A DNA stretch of 64,000 nucleotides from an uncultured Microbacteriaceae bacterium (GTDB lineage: Bacteria > Actinomycetota > Actinomycetes > Actinomycetales > Microbacteriaceae). The position numbers were made by a program, and so were the translations under genes. The notes under the pieces were generated by a model. It had not been told where the DNA came from. It was given only the letters and a program-made list of their open reading frames with translations, and ran no database searches. Numbering within the stretch: the stretch's first letter is position 1; every line of letters begins with the position of its first letter. The stretch is taken from the NCBI GenBank assembly GCA_947487835.1, contig CANKXX010000005.1, forward strand, positions 310,001 to 374,000. Direction: 5' to 3'. Below are positions 1 to 9,068 of the stretch, piece by piece.

Positions 1-222
1 GTCGCGGCGATCCGCCGCGAGACGGAGGCTGCCGGGTACGCGCGCCAGGTGGCCGAGTTCTCCCGCGGCTACGGCTGCATTGCGCTGCCGATCCGCGGGC
101 CCCGCGGCCGGCTCGTCGCCGGTCTCGCGCTGTCCGCGCCGGTGACCCGCGTCGAGGATCCGGGCGACGTGCTCGACCGGCTCCGTGACGGTGCCCGCAG
201 CCTGGAGCCGCTGCTCGGCTGA
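1..222 (+). CDS. IclR-family regulator, C-terminal end only (5' truncated by window)
   Basis: The first reading frame is open from base 1 to a TGA at 220-222 and gives 73 residues. The pattern (basic helix, then a YGCIALPIRG-like strand, a GPRGRLVAGLALS strand and a short C-terminal helix) fits the end of an IclR-type effector-binding domain, where a conserved strand describes self and small-ligand contacts. The N-terminal winged HTH would lie outside the window, so target and ligand cannot be judged. It converges on the sensor-like gene that ends at 277, with 54 bp between them. Family assignment rests on this fragment only. Confidence 0.55.
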   Translation, partial: VAAIRRETEAAGYARQVAEFSRGYGCIALPIRGPRGRLVAGLALSAPVTRVEDPGDVLDRLRDGARSLEPLLG

Positions 223-276
223 GCGGCGGCGTTCGCGGGGCGACTGCGGAGTATCGCGCTCAGCGACGGGACGCGG

Positions 277-1302
277 TCAGCCGACGACGACGCGCGGGAT
301 CTCCAGCCAGAGGTCCACCTCGTCGTCGAGGTCGTCCTCGCCGAGCATGCTCGCGCTGCCGTCGCCCGCGACGCTGAGGCCGACGACCGTGACGGCCGTG
401 GCGGATCCCTCGGGTACGGTGCGGGCGATCAGGCGGTCGGTGCGGGTCGCGCGGATGGCGTCGGCGAGCGAGTAGTGCACGCGCGAGAGCTCTGCCTCGT
501 CGAGGTCGTCGATGCCGCCCTCGTCGAGCAGGGTGACGACGGTGCCCCGCCGCCGCGCGTCCATGACCTCCTGCCGCACCGCGTCGTTCAGCAGCTTGCG
601 GCCGCGGATCTCGTCGCGGATGGCGCCCTCGAGGTAGAGGCACTCCTGCCGCTCGGCGTCGCTCAGCCGGCCGTTCTGCTCCACGATGCGCCTGAGCATG
701 GGCAGCGCCATGCTGCTCGTCTGGCGGAGCCGGAACTGCCGCTCGAAGAGGTGCGCGTCCTGCGCGGCCTGCCAGTCGGCCGCCTCGCGCTCGGCGAGGC
801 CGAACTGGCGGGTGTCGCGTCCGGCCTTGGCGAGGGCCCGCGCCAGCAGGTGCGACACCGCGACCCAGACCACGCTGCCGAGCACGCCGAGGTTGGACAG
901 GCCGCCGAGCCCGGCCCAGAGCACGGTCTGCAGGAGGAGCGAGAGCACGCCCACCCAGGCGAAGGCCTGGCGTCGCCTGGTCGAGGTGATCGTGAGCAGG
1001 GTGCCGACCGCGGCGACGTACCAGGTGGCGTACCCGTTCTTGTCGTCCGGGTCCAGCTGGCTCGTGACGAGGAGCGGCATCGCGATCGACACCGCCAGGT
1101 TGAACGCGGCCAGCCAGGTGGGCATCAGGACGGGGCCGCGCGGGTACAGGCTGAGTCCGGTGGCCAGGACGTAGAGGGCCATGGCGATGATCGCGGGCAC
1201 GGGGCTCGCGGGCTGACCCAGCGAGACGATGCCGAGGATGACGTGGTACGCCGAGAACAGCCCGGCGAGGGCGAGGATGACGGTGCGCGGGACGGCGATC
1301 AC
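277..1302 (-). CDS. membrane protein with degenerate sensor-kinase-like cytoplasmic part
   Basis: This 341-residue protein starts at a GTG whose last bases overlap the TGA of the upstream sensor kinase (GTGA overlap), so the two are translationally coupled. The N-terminal half has five or six hydrophobic segments (about residues 5-145). The C-terminal half is soluble, with long charged helices resembling a dimerisation helix bundle and an acidic tail. I see no phosphoacceptor HD pair and no N, G1 or G2 ATP-binding boxes, so it is probably not an active kinase. It is third in an operon of response regulator, kinase and this protein, and may be an accessory sensor or heterodimer partner. Function unknown. 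Confidence 0.7.
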   Translation of the reverse strand: MIAVPRTVILALAGLFSAYHVILGIVSLGQPASPVPAIIAMALYVLATGLSLYPRGPVLMPTWLAAFNLAVSIAMPLLVTSQLDPDDKNGYATWYVAAVGTLLTITSTRRRQAFAWVGVLSLLLQTVLWAGLGGLSNLGVLGSVVWVAVSHLLARALAKAGRDTRQFGLAEREAADWQAAQDAHLFERQFRLRQTSSMALPMLRRIVEQNGRLSDAERQECLYLEGAIRDEIRGRKLLNDAVRQEVMDARRRGTVVTLLDEGGIDDLDEAELSRVHYSLADAIRATRTDRLIARTVPEGSATAVTVVGLSVAGDGSASMLGEDDLDDEVDLWLEIPRVVVG

Positions 1303-2570
1303 GCCATGCCCCCGTCCGGCGCGACGGGCGGGACGATGTTGTCCTCGCCCGGCCACTCGATTCGCACGACGGTGCCGCGGCCCAGCTCGGAATCGACGTG
1401 GACGGCGCCGCCCACCTTGCCGACGCGCTCGATGATGGAGACGCGGAGGCCGAGCCGCTCGCCCGGGATGTGCCGCGTGTCGAATCCGGCGCCGTCGTCA
1501 CCGATCTCGATGACGACGCCGCCCTCCTGGCCGCCCGCGACCGACACCCAGCGGCTGACCGCGCGGTCGGGCCGGCCGGCGTGCTGCACGCTGTTGACCA
1601 TCGCCTGCACGGTCGCCGAGTGCAGGGCCTCGGCGGCGTTCTCCGGCACGCCGTGCCCCGTGCACTCCGCGAGCCGCATCTCGAAGTCCACGGCGAAGCC
1701 GGCCGCGGACGCGGCGATGCGCTGGGAGAGCGTGTTGACGGGTACGAGGGCGCCGTCCTCGCCGGTGCTGACCGCCGCGTCGGCGAGGTGCCGGATGGCG
1801 TTCTGCGCCATCCGCGCCGCCAGGTCCTGCGACTCCGGCGTGTACGCCCGCGCCGCCGAGAGGAAGGTGGTGAGCACGCTGTCGTGCACGATGGCGTCCA
1901 CCTGCACGCGCTCCACCTCGGTCGCGTGCTGGCGCACCGCGTGCGAGTACCGGTCGAGGGCGGTGTGCTGCGCCGTGTCGACCGAGCTGGTCGCCTGGCG
2001 GAGCACCGTGACGAGCACGAGCGCCGCGCCGCCGAGGATGATCGAGTAGACGACCTCGAGCGCCGTGATGCCGAGCGGGGCGCCGCCGCCGCCGGGCAGG
2101 ATCCGCACGACGCCGTAGAGCACGGGCGACAGGACCGTGTACACGGACGCGGCCCAGACCGGGAACGCGATGGCGGCGCAGGACGTGGCGACGGTCATGA
2201 TGCCGTAGAGCCACGGCTGTTCGTTCTCGAAGCCCGCCGGCCCCTCGACCCCGAGCGGCCAGGTGGCCAGCGAGGCGAGGTACGCGACCGCCACGAAGCG
2301 GTTCGCCGGCATGACCAGGCGCCGCGCGAGGCTGGCGATGGTGACGGCCACGAGCCCGCCGAAGACCGCCGTGATGACGAGCGCCGACCAGCCGGGGTTG
2401 AGCGAATCGTTCTGACGCAGGAGCGCGGGCAGCCCCTGGAACGCGAAGAAGAGGAGGCCGAAACCGCCGACGGCCCGCGCGAGGACGGTCTCGATGCGGG
2501 CTCGGCTGATGGGGTTCTTGGGGCTGCTCGCCTCGGGGACGGGGGCTAACGCCACCGGCTCAACGGCCAT
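1299..2570 (-). CDS. two-component sensor histidine kinase (DesK/NarX-like)
   Basis: A 423-residue membrane sensor kinase. Hydrophobic segments run from about residue 30 to 195. A HisKA_3-like motif (VHDSVL, candidate phosphoacceptor His229) is followed by a HATPase_c domain with an N-box (MVNSVQH, Asn326), a G1 box (GDDGAGFD, about 357-364) and a GLRVSI G2 region. It autophosphorylates on His and passes phosphate to its regulator. Its start overlaps the end of the response regulator gene by 11 bp and its end overlaps the next gene, giving one operon. No extracellular sensor domain is evident, so the signal is probably sensed in the membrane. Signal unknown. Confidence 0.9.
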   Translation of the reverse strand: MAVEPVALAPVPEASSPKNPISRARIETVLARAVGGFGLLFFAFQGLPALLRQNDSLNPGWSALVITAVFGGLVAVTIASLARRLVMPANRFVAVAYLASLATWPLGVEGPAGFENEQPWLYGIMTVATSCAAIAFPVWAASVYTVLSPVLYGVVRILPGGGGAPLGITALEVVYSIILGGAALVLVTVLRQATSSVDTAQHTALDRYSHAVRQHATEVERVQVDAIVHDSVLTTFLSAARAYTPESQDLAARMAQNAIRHLADAAVSTGEDGALVPVNTLSQRIAASAAGFAVDFEMRLAECTGHGVPENAAEALHSATVQAMVNSVQHAGRPDRAVSRWVSVAGGQEGGVVIEIGDDGAGFDTRHIPGERLGLRVSIIERVGKVGGAVHVDSELGRGTVVRIEWPGEDNIVPPVAPDGGMA

Positions 2571-3261
2571 CGCCGCCGTCCGCGTCGAGCCCGGGCAGGA
2601 TTCCGTCCTCGACCGCGCGGCGCAGCAGGTCCACCTTGGTGGGCGCGGGGCGACCCACCTCGACGTACTTCACCCGGATGCGGTCCAGGTACTCGCGCGC
2701 CGTCGAGTTCGCGATACCGAGCTGCTCCGCCACCGCCTTGAGCGGAAGACCGGAGGCGTAGAGGTGCAGGACGTCGCGCTCACGACGGCCGAGCTGCGCC
2801 TTCGCGAAGTCGCTGTCCGCGTCGATCGCGGTCGCCCACTCGAGGTTGTTGAGCACGTCGCCCCGGGCGACGGTCGCGATGGCCGCCATGACGGTGCGCG
2901 TCGCCGACGACTTGGGAATGACACCGGCGGCGCCCGCGGCGAGCGCCTCGCGCACGCTCGCGACGCGGTCGGCGATGCTGTGCACGAGCACGGCGGCGCC
3001 GGTCGCCTGGGCGAGCTTGACGTTGTCCGTCACGGTCGACCCGTCGCCGAGCGACAGGTCGAGCACGACGACGTCGCACTCCTTGCCCACGAGCCCGTCG
3101 ACGAGCTCCCTGGCGCTGGCCGCGGCGAGCACGAACTCGTATCCGGCGTCGATGCAGGCGGCCTTCAGGCCGAGGCGCACCGACTCGTGGTCGTCGACCA
3201 CCGAGACCCGCACGCGCTGCGGCGTATCGGTCGGCGCTTGCTGTGTAGTTGCGTTGCTCAC
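2560..3261 (-). CDS. LuxR/NarL-family response regulator
   Basis: With the chosen GTG start the protein has 233 residues. The receiver domain shows the DDH acidic pocket (VSVVDDHESV), phosphoacceptor Asp68 in VVVLDLS and the lysine in VIPKSS. The C-terminal half is a LuxR-type HTH (LGRRERDVLHLYASGLPLKA ... STAREYLDRI). An upstream extension to 3342 is possible but lacks family similarity. The sequence TAATAC (3275-3280, minus strand) would be a -10 element giving a very short leader, which supports the downstream GTG. First gene of the operon with the kinase and kinase-like protein, it is the DNA-binding output of that system. The target genes are not visible. Confidence 0.9.
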   Translation of the reverse strand: MSNATTQQAPTDTPQRVRVSVVDDHESVRLGLKAACIDAGYEFVLAAASARELVDGLVGKECDVVVLDLSLGDGSTVTDNVKLAQATGAAVLVHSIADRVASVREALAAGAAGVIPKSSATRTVMAAIATVARGDVLNNLEWATAIDADSDFAKAQLGRRERDVLHLYASGLPLKAVAEQLGIANSTAREYLDRIRVKYVEVGRPAPTKVDLLRRAVEDGILPGLDADGGDGR

Positions 3262-3402
3262 TGGTGTCCCACCCGTATTAGATGGCACTGCCCCCAGTGC
3301 CCTGCACCATCGTACCGGGCCGCGGAGCGGAACCGTCCGCAACCGTCCGGCCCGGAGGCGGTGGAGGCGCGGGCACCCTGCGCGGTGGCACCGCGGCGCC
3401 GC

Positions 3403-4674
3403 TCAGCGGGTCAGCAGACCGACGGCCTCGACGTGATGCGTGTGCGGGAACAGATCGAAGGCGCGCAGCGAGCGCAGCGTGTAGCCGCGCTCGGCGAACA
3501 GGGCGACGTCCCGGGAGAACGCGACCGGGTCGCAGGCGACGTAGACGACCTGCGCGGGCCGCAGCGCGGCGAGGGCGTCGACGACCGGGCGCTTGGCGCC
3601 CGACCGGGGCGGGTCGAGCAGCACGGTGGCCGCCTCCAGCCGCCTGCGCTCCGCGGCGGTCGCCTCGCGGGAGAGCTGCTGCAGGTAGCGCTCGACGCGC
3701 GCGGTCACGGCCTGGGCGCCCACCCACTCGGAGAGGTTCTCGCCCGCGTACTCCGTGGCGACCTCGTTGCTCTCGACGCTCGTCATCCGCACCGTGCTGC
3801 CGAAGCGGTCGCCGAGCGCCGCCGCGAGCAGTCCGACGCCGCCGTACAGGTCGAGGTTCGCGGCCCGCGGGTCGAACGCGGCCTCGTCCACCGTCGTCTG
3901 CACGGCGTCGTACAGGGTCTCCGCCGCGGCGCGGTGCACCTGCCAGAAGCCGCCCGCCTCCTGCGCGAAGCGCCTGCCGCGCACGACCTCGGTCACGGTG
4001 TCGCGCCGCTGTGCGGTCCCGTCGAGCAGCAGCACGCGGGCCGGACCCGTGGAGGGCGCGACGACGTCCACCGCCTCGGCGGAGGGGAAGCGCTGTCCCA
4101 AGGGAGCGTTCTCGTTGACCGCGCGGGTGGCGAGCGGGAGCTCGTCCACGGGGATGACGCGGTGCGACCGGGCGGCGAAGGGGCCGAGGTTGCCGTCCTC
4201 GTCGACGTGCAGGCGCACGCGGGTGCGCCAGCCGAGGCCGCCCGCCTCCTCGTCGCCCGGCAGGGCCTCGACGACGACGTCGGACTCGACCGTGGCCATG
4301 CGGGACAGGGAGTCGGCGAGCACCTGGCGCTTCAGCTCACGCTGGTGGCCGAGCTCGATGTGGCCGAACTCGGCGCCACCCGCGCGGTCTTCGGGGGCGC
4401 GGTCCACCGCCGCGGCGGACCACACATGCGGCCTGCGGTGCGGGGACGCGTCGAGCACCTCGAGCGTCTCGGCGCGCCAGAAGCGCGAGTGCCCGGTGTC
4501 GGCGACGCGCGCACGCACGCGCTCGCCGGGGATCGCGTCCGAGACGAACACCACGCGGCCCTCGTGCCGGGCGACGAAGACACCGCCGTGGGCTACGTTG
4601 GTGACCTCCAACTCGAGCTCGGTGCCGACCGCCGAGGCGTCGGCGCCGGCGGATACGTGGCGCGACTGTCCCAT
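3403..4674 (-). CDS. class I SAM-dependent RNA (uracil-5-)methyltransferase, TRAM domain
   Basis: A 423-residue TrmA/RlmC/RlmD-family protein that transfers a methyl group to C5 of uracil in rRNA or tRNA. An N-terminal TRAM-like beta barrel (about 15-75) is followed by a Rossmann methyltransferase with the SAM loop NLDLYGGVGLL, the substrate motif LLDPPRSGAK and the catalytic cysteine in VVYVACDPVAFSRD. The Fe-S cysteine cluster of RumA-type enzymes is absent. The ATG at 4674 is preferred over a GTG at 4692, as it leaves room for the divergent maf-like gene 35 bp away. The exact RNA target cannot be told from sequence. Confidence 0.9.
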   Translation of the reverse strand: MGQSRHVSAGADASAVGTELELEVTNVAHGGVFVARHEGRVVFVSDAIPGERVRARVADTGHSRFWRAETLEVLDASPHRRPHVWSAAAVDRAPEDRAGGAEFGHIELGHQRELKRQVLADSLSRMATVESDVVVEALPGDEEAGGLGWRTRVRLHVDEDGNLGPFAARSHRVIPVDELPLATRAVNENAPLGQRFPSAEAVDVVAPSTGPARVLLLDGTAQRRDTVTEVVRGRRFAQEAGGFWQVHRAAAETLYDAVQTTVDEAAFDPRAANLDLYGGVGLLAAALGDRFGSTVRMTSVESNEVATEYAGENLSEWVGAQAVTARVERYLQQLSREATAAERRRLEAATVLLDPPRSGAKRPVVDALAALRPAQVVYVACDPVAFSRDVALFAERGYTLRSLRAFDLFPHTHHVEAVGLLTR

Positions 4675-4709
4675 TTGTCGAGCATCCCACACCGCGTCAG
4701 GAAGTGCTC

Positions 4710-5363
4710 ATGCGCCTCTACCTCGCCTCCACCTCCCCCGCCCGGCTCGCCACCCTCCGCGCCGCGGGCATCGAGCCGGTGGTGCTCGCGCCCCTCGTCG
4801 ACGAGGAGGAGACGGTGCGCGCGGCCGAGGAGGGCCGCAACCCGCTGCCCGCCGTGGAGATGGTGCAGCTGCTCGCGCGGGCCAAGGCGGAGGGCGGCGT
4901 CGCCGCCAACCCGGGAGAGCCGATCGACGGGCTCGTGCTCGGCGGTGACTCGGCCTTCGAGCTCGACGGCGTGATCTACGGGAAGCCGCACACGCCCGAG
5001 CGAGCCCGGGAGCGCTGGCTGGCCCAGCGCGGCCGCACCGGCGTGCTGCACTCCGGTCACCACCTGCTGCTCGTGCGCGGCGGGGAGATCGTGCGCGGGG
5101 TCGGCGGCCCTACGGCCGCGTCCGTCACGTTCGCGGACGACATCACGGACGACGAGATCGACGCCTACATCGCGACGGGCGAGCCGCTGCACGTGGCGGG
5201 CGCCTTCACCATCGACAGCATGGGGGCCGGCTTCATCAGCGGCATCGTCGGGGACCCGCACACGGTGGTCGGCCTGTCGATCCCGCGCCTGCGCGGGCTG
5301 GTGCGCGAGCTCGGCGTCGAGTGGCCGAGCCTCTGGAACCGGGCCGGGGCCGCATCCGCCTGA
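4710..5363 (+). CDS. maf: Maf-family nucleoside triphosphate pyrophosphatase
   Basis: A 217-residue Maf protein, a housecleaning enzyme that hydrolyses non-canonical or excess NTPs to NMP and PPi. Visible family features are the N-terminal LASTSPARLATLRAAGIE motif, a VDEEE acidic stretch, the central GGDSAFELDG strand (normally GADT), GKPHTPE, and the C-terminal GAFTIDSMGAGFISGIVGDP block. The ATG at 4710 has a GGAAG ribosome-binding site at good spacing; a GTG two codons upstream is less likely. It diverges from the RNA methyltransferase with almost no intergenic space and precedes the acyl-CoA carboxylase gene, an order also seen around accA3 in mycobacteria as I remember it. Confidence 0.9.
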   Translation: MRLYLASTSPARLATLRAAGIEPVVLAPLVDEEETVRAAEEGRNPLPAVEMVQLLARAKAEGGVAANPGEPIDGLVLGGDSAFELDGVIYGKPHTPERARERWLAQRGRTGVLHSGHHLLLVRGGEIVRGVGGPTAASVTFADDITDDEIDAYIATGEPLHVAGAFTIDSMGAGFISGIVGDPHTVVGLSIPRLRGLVRELGVEWPSLWNRAGAASA

Positions 5364-5476
5364 ACACCGCCTCGGCTGCGTTTCGCCTCCGTTGTCGATG
5401 ATCTCGCGACACGCGGGCGCATCTTTGTAGGGCTGGTTCAAATCAGGCCGGGAACGCGCCCCTAGGCTTGGGTTCC

Positions 5477-7246
5477 ATGTCGCGCATCACCAAGGTCCTG
5501 GTCGCCAACCGAGGCGAGATCGCCGTCCGGGTCATCCGAGCGGCCAGGGACAGCGGGATCGGCTCCGTCGCGGTCTACGCGGACCAGGACAGGGACGCGA
5601 TGCACGCCCGCCTCGCCGACGAGGCGTACGCCCTCGGTGGCAGCACGAGCGCCGAGACCTACCTCGTGATCGAGAAGATCCTGTCCATCGCCCGCCGCTC
5701 CGGCGCGGATGCGGTGCACCCCGGCTACGGCTTCCTGGCCGAGAACGCCGACTTCGCCCGTGCCGTGCAGGCAGCGGGCCTCATCTGGATCGGCCCCTCC
5801 CCCGACGCCATCGAGCAGCTGGGCGACAAGGTCACCGCGCGGCACGTCGCCGAGCGCGTCGGCGCGCCCCTGGCGCCGGGCACCCTGAACCCCGTGTCGG
5901 GCGCCGAGCAGGTGCTCGAGTTCGTCGACGAGTACGGCCTGCCCGTGGCCATCAAGGCCGCGTTCGGCGGCGGCGGTCGCGGCCTGAAGGTCGCCCGCAC
6001 CCGTGACGAGGTCGCCGAGCAGTTCGAGTCCGCCACCCGCGAGGCCATCGCCGCCTTCGGCCGCGGCGAGTGCTTCGTGGAGAAGTACCTCGACGAGCCG
6101 CGACACGTCGAGACCCAGTGCCTCGCCGACGCGCACGGCAACGTCGTCGTCGTGTCGACCCGCGACTGCTCGCTGCAGCGCCGGCACCAGAAGCTCGTGG
6201 AGGAGGCGCCCGCGCCCTTCCTCTCCGACGAGCAGAACGCCGAGCTCTACCGCGCGTCCAAGGCCATCCTGCGCGAGGTCGGCTACGTCGGCGCCGGGAC
6301 GTGCGAGTTCCTCATCGGCAAGGACGGCACCGTCTCGTTCCTCGAGGTGAACACCCGCCTGCAGGTCGAGCACCCCGTCAGCGAGGAGGTCACCGGCATC
6401 GACCTCGTGCGCGAGCAGTTCCGGCTCGCCGAGGGCGGCGTGCTCGACTACGACGACCCGGCACCCCGCGGCCACTCGTTCGAGTTCCGCATCAACGGCG
6501 AGGACGCGGGCCGCGGCTTCTTCCCCGCGCCCGGTCCCGTGCACGTGTTCAAGGCGCCGGGCGGTCCCGGCGTGCGCGTCGACTCCGGCGTGCAGGCGGG
6601 CGACGTGATCTCCGGCGCGTTCGACTCCCTGCTCGCCAAGCTCATCGTCACGGGGTCCAGCCGCGAGGACGCCCTCGAGCGCTCCCGCCGCGCCCTCGAC
6701 GAGTTCGAGGTCGCGGGGCTGCCCACCGTGCTGCCGTTCCACCGCGCGGTGGTGCGGGACGAGGCGTTCGCGCCGTCGAACGGCTCCCCCTTCTCCGTCT
6801 ACACGCGGTGGATCGAGACCGAGTACGTCAACGAGATCGAGCCCTGGACGGGCGAGCTCGGCAGCGATGCCGCCGCCGGACCCGAGAAGCGCCAGGACGT
6901 GGTCGTCGAGGTCGGCGGCAAGCGCGTCGAGGTCTCCCTTCCCCAGAACCTGTTCCGCGGCGGTGCCGCCGCGGCCACGGTCGCCCCCGCCCCGCGGCGG
7001 CGCGGCAGCGGATCCATCGCGACGGCGGCATCCGGCAACTCCGTGAAGTCGCCGATGCAGGCGACCGTCGTGAAGGTTGCCGTCGCGGACGGCGACAGCG
7101 TAGTGAAGGGCGACCTGATCCTCGTGCTCGAGGCCATGAAGATGGAGCAGCCGCTGACCGCGCACCGCGACGGCACCATCGCGAACCTCGCCGCCCAGGT
7201 GGGCGTCACGGTCTCCTCGGGCCACGTCCTCCTCGAGATCGCCTAG
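5477..7246 (+). CDS. accA3: acetyl-/propionyl-CoA carboxylase alpha chain (biotin carboxylase + BCCP)
   Basis: This 589-residue fusion carries biotin carboxylase (about 1-450: [17 protein letters not shown], the ATP-grasp glycine loop [10 protein letters not shown], the [10 protein letters not shown] active-site motif) and a C-terminal biotin carboxyl carrier domain (about 515-589) with the biotinylated lysine in EAMKMEQP. It supplies carboxybiotin to acyl-CoA carboxylase beta subunits, which are not in this window, for malonyl-CoA and methylmalonyl-CoA synthesis. A TAGGCT box at 5463-5468 lies 8 bases from the ATG with no ribosome-binding site, suggesting a leaderless transcript. A repeat-rich spacer follows the gene. 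Confidence 0.95.
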   Translation: MSRITKVLVANRGEIAVRVIRAARDSGIGSVAVYADQDRDAMHARLADEAYALGGSTSAETYLVIEKILSIARRSGADAVHPGYGFLAENADFARAVQAAGLIWIGPSPDAIEQLGDKVTARHVAERVGAPLAPGTLNPVSGAEQVLEFVDEYGLPVAIKAAFGGGGRGLKVARTRDEVAEQFESATREAIAAFGRGECFVEKYLDEPRHVETQCLADAHGNVVVVSTRDCSLQRRHQKLVEEAPAPFLSDEQNAELYRASKAILREVGYVGAGTCEFLIGKDGTVSFLEVNTRLQVEHPVSEEVTGIDLVREQFRLAEGGVLDYDDPAPRGHSFEFRINGEDAGRGFFPAPGPVHVFKAPGGPGVRVDSGVQAGDVISGAFDSLLAKLIVTGSSREDALERSRRALDEFEVAGLPTVLPFHRAVVRDEAFAPSNGSPFSVYTRWIETEYVNEIEPWTGELGSDAAAGPEKRQDVVVEVGGKRVEVSLPQNLFRGGAAAATVAPAPRRRGSGSIATAASGNSVKSPMQATVVKVAVADGDSVVKGDLILVLEAMKMEQPLTAHRDGTIANLAAQVGVTVSSGHVLLEIA

Positions 7247-7280
7247 CCCCACCGCTCCCTCCGCGGGGTCACCCGGTACG

Positions 7281-7303
7281 GTCCCTGAGCTCGGCGAAGG
7301 GAC
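7281..7303. repeat. dispersed palindrome GTCCCT...AGGGAC, copy 1
   Basis: A 23-bp element with 6-bp perfect arms around GAGCTCGGCGA. Related copies at 14624-14645 and 59140-59162 also lie between convergent genes. Likely a bidirectional terminator or extragenic repeat. Confidence 0.7.
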
Positions 7304-7357
7304 GCTCCCTACGCCGACGTCCTCGGAGAGCGTGCGCAAGTCAGGACCCGCGGCGAT

Positions 7358-7467
7358 GCAATTCAGCAGATTTCGCCCGACACGCCGTTGCCGGCGGCCG
7401 ACATGCCGACCTCGGGCCGGAATCTGCTGAATTGCGAGAGGAAGCCGACGCGGATCTGCTGAATTGC
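7358..7467. repeat. 15-bp inverted repeat with third direct copy
   Basis: GCAATTCAGCAGATT at 7358-7372 is exactly inverted at 7421-7435, and 14 of its bases recur at 7454-7467 in the second orientation. The 48-base interior is itself GC-rich. It is AT-richer than its surroundings, which is unusual here, and resembles the separate inverted repeat at 14662-14744 in architecture though not in sequence. Confidence 0.8.
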
Positions 7468-7538
7468 GTTCCCGGACTCCCGCCCGAGGCGAACGGGACC
7501 CATCACGGTCCCTGAGACCGGGGCGGGGTGGCGTTCCG

Positions 7539-8978
7539 CTACTTGACGATGTGCATCGCGCGCGCCGCGTCCGAGATGGAGCCCGACAGCGACGGGTACA
7601 CCGTGAACGCGCGCGCCACCTCGTCCACGGTGAGGCGGTGCTCCACGGCGATCGCGAGGGAGAAGATCAGCTCGGACGCGCGGGGCGCCACGATCACGCC
7701 ACCGATGACGGTGCCGGATCCGGTGCGGGCGAACAGCTTCACGAAGCCGTCCTTCACGTTCTGCATCTTGGCGCGCGGGTTGGAGGCCAGGGGCAGCTTG
7801 TAGATCTCGCCCTGGGCGATGCCCTCCTCGATGTCCTTCTGCGACCAGCCGACCGTCGCGATCTCGGGCTGGGTGAAAATGTTCGACGTCACGTTGCGCA
7901 GCTCCGTCGGGTTCACCGCGTCGCCCATCGCGTGGTAGACGGCGGTCCGGCCCTGCATGGACGCGACCGAGGCGAGCGGCAGCGACGTGCTGCAGTCGCC
8001 GGCGGCATAGATGTTCGAGACCGAGGTGCGAGCGACGCGGTTCACGCGCACGTGCCCGGAGTCGGTCAACTGCACGCCGGCCTCCTCGAGGCCGATGCCC
8101 GCGGTGTTCGGCACGGCGCCGACGGCCATGAGGCAGTGGCTGCCCTCGACGGTGCGGCCATCGGTCAGCGTGGCGACCACGGAGTCGCCGCGGTTCACGA
8201 CGCTCTCGGCGCGGGTCTTGGACAGCACGGTCATGCCGTTGCGCTTGAACACGTCCTCGATGAGGTCGGCGGCGTCGGCGTCCTCGCCCGGCAGCACCTG
8301 GTCGCGGCTGGAGATCAGCGTCACCTTCGATCCGAGCGCGGTGTACGCCGAGGCGAACTCCGCGCCCGTCACACCGGAGCCCACGACGATGAGGTGCTCC
8401 GGGGTCGCCTCCATGTTGTAGAGCTGCGTCCAGGTGAGGATGCGCTCGCCGTCCGGCTTCGCGGAGTCGAGCACGCGGGGACGAGCGCCCATCGCGAGCA
8501 CCAGGGTGTCGGCCGTGATCTCGTCGAAGTCCGTGCCGGACGCGCCGCGCGCGGTGGACACGATGATGCGGTTGGTGCCGTCGAGGCGCCCCTCGCCCTG
8601 CACGATCCGCACGCCCGCGCGCACGAGGCTGCCGCGCAGGTCCTCGGACTGCTGCCGGGCCAGGCGCAGCAGGCGCTGGTTCACCGCGCGCAGGTTGACG
8701 GCCACCTCCGGCCGCACCGGGCGGTGCGAGGCATCGGAGCGGCTGAAGAACTGCACGCCGAGATCGGCGGCCTCGCCGATCGAGTTCGTGGCCTCCGCGG
8801 TGGCGATGAGGGTCTTCGACGGCACGACGTCCGTCATGACGGCGGACCCGCCCACGCCGACCCGCTCGATGAGCGTCACCTCGGCGCCCAGCTGGGCTCC
8901 GGCGATGGCGGCTTCGTAGCCTCCGGGGCCTCCTCCGAGGACGGCGATCTTCTGCGGGGTGTCGAACTCGTAGGCCAT
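7539..8978 (-). CDS. lpdA: NAD(P)H-quinone dehydrogenase (LpdA-type flavoprotein disulfide-reductase family)
   Basis: A 479-residue member of the dihydrolipoamide dehydrogenase fold: FAD-binding GGGPGGYEAAIAGAQLGA at the N-terminus, an NAD(P)-binding motif (GSGVTGAEFASAYTALGS), the second FAD motif NIYAAGDCS and a C-terminal dimer domain. The usual redox-active CxxxxC is missing: the equivalent stretch is GVGGSAVMTDVVPSK. That matches the mycobacterial LpdA (Rv3303c) type, which reduces quinones rather than lipoamide. An in-frame ATG at 8987 has a GGGAG just upstream and is an alternative start adding three residues. It is divergent from the purine nucleoside phosphorylase gene. Confidence 0.9.
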   Translation of the reverse strand: MAYEFDTPQKIAVLGGGPGGYEAAIAGAQLGAEVTLIERVGVGGSAVMTDVVPSKTLIATAEATNSIGEAADLGVQFFSRSDASHRPVRPEVAVNLRAVNQRLLRLARQQSEDLRGSLVRAGVRIVQGEGRLDGTNRIIVSTARGASGTDFDEITADTLVLAMGARPRVLDSAKPDGERILTWTQLYNMEATPEHLIVVGSGVTGAEFASAYTALGSKVTLISSRDQVLPGEDADAADLIEDVFKRNGMTVLSKTRAESVVNRGDSVVATLTDGRTVEGSHCLMAVGAVPNTAGIGLEEAGVQLTDSGHVRVNRVARTSVSNIYAAGDCSTSLPLASVASMQGRTAVYHAMGDAVNPTELRNVTSNIFTQPEIATVGWSQKDIEEGIAQGEIYKLPLASNPRAKMQNVKDGFVKLFARTGSGTVIGGVIVAPRASELIFSLAIAVEHRLTVDEVARAFTVYPSLSGSISDAARAMHIVK

Positions 8979-9056
8979 GGGGCTCATTGTCTCCCGAGAA
9001 GCCTGTGCCCGCCAAAGAGGACGCGTCCGCCGGGCAGGTCGCGGCCCTCCGGCCCC

Positions 9057-9062
9057 TACAAT
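9057..9062 (+). promoter_or_regulatory. -10 box TACAAT, leaderless start of PNP gene
   Basis: A TACAAT hexamer ends 6 bases before the ATG at 9069, and no ribosome-binding site lies between, so the mRNA probably begins at the start codon. Confidence 0.65.
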
Positions 9063-9068
9063 CGGTGG

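Larger units (their letters stand above)
7247..7538. repeat. convergent intergenic spacer with several short inverted repeats
   Basis: This 292-bp spacer between two convergent genes has no plausible gene. It holds a GTCCCT...AGGGAC hairpin (7281-7303), a perfect 15-bp inverted repeat (7358-7372 against 7421-7435, arm GCAATTCAGCAGATT), a third copy of 14 bases of that arm (7454-7467), and a half copy of the first hairpin (GTCCCTGAG, 7508-7516). The hairpins probably end transcription from both sides. The arms look like dispersed extragenic repeats. Confidence 0.75.

Noticed and set aside
5462-7339. Long minus-strand open frame opposite the carboxylase gene
   Set aside because: Low-complexity antisense frame. 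The plus strand encodes a fully conserved biotin carboxylase/BCCP.
7247-7538. Repeat region as a CRISPR array
   Set aside because: Only three arms of one repeat, in mixed orientation, no regular spacers and no cas genes in the window.
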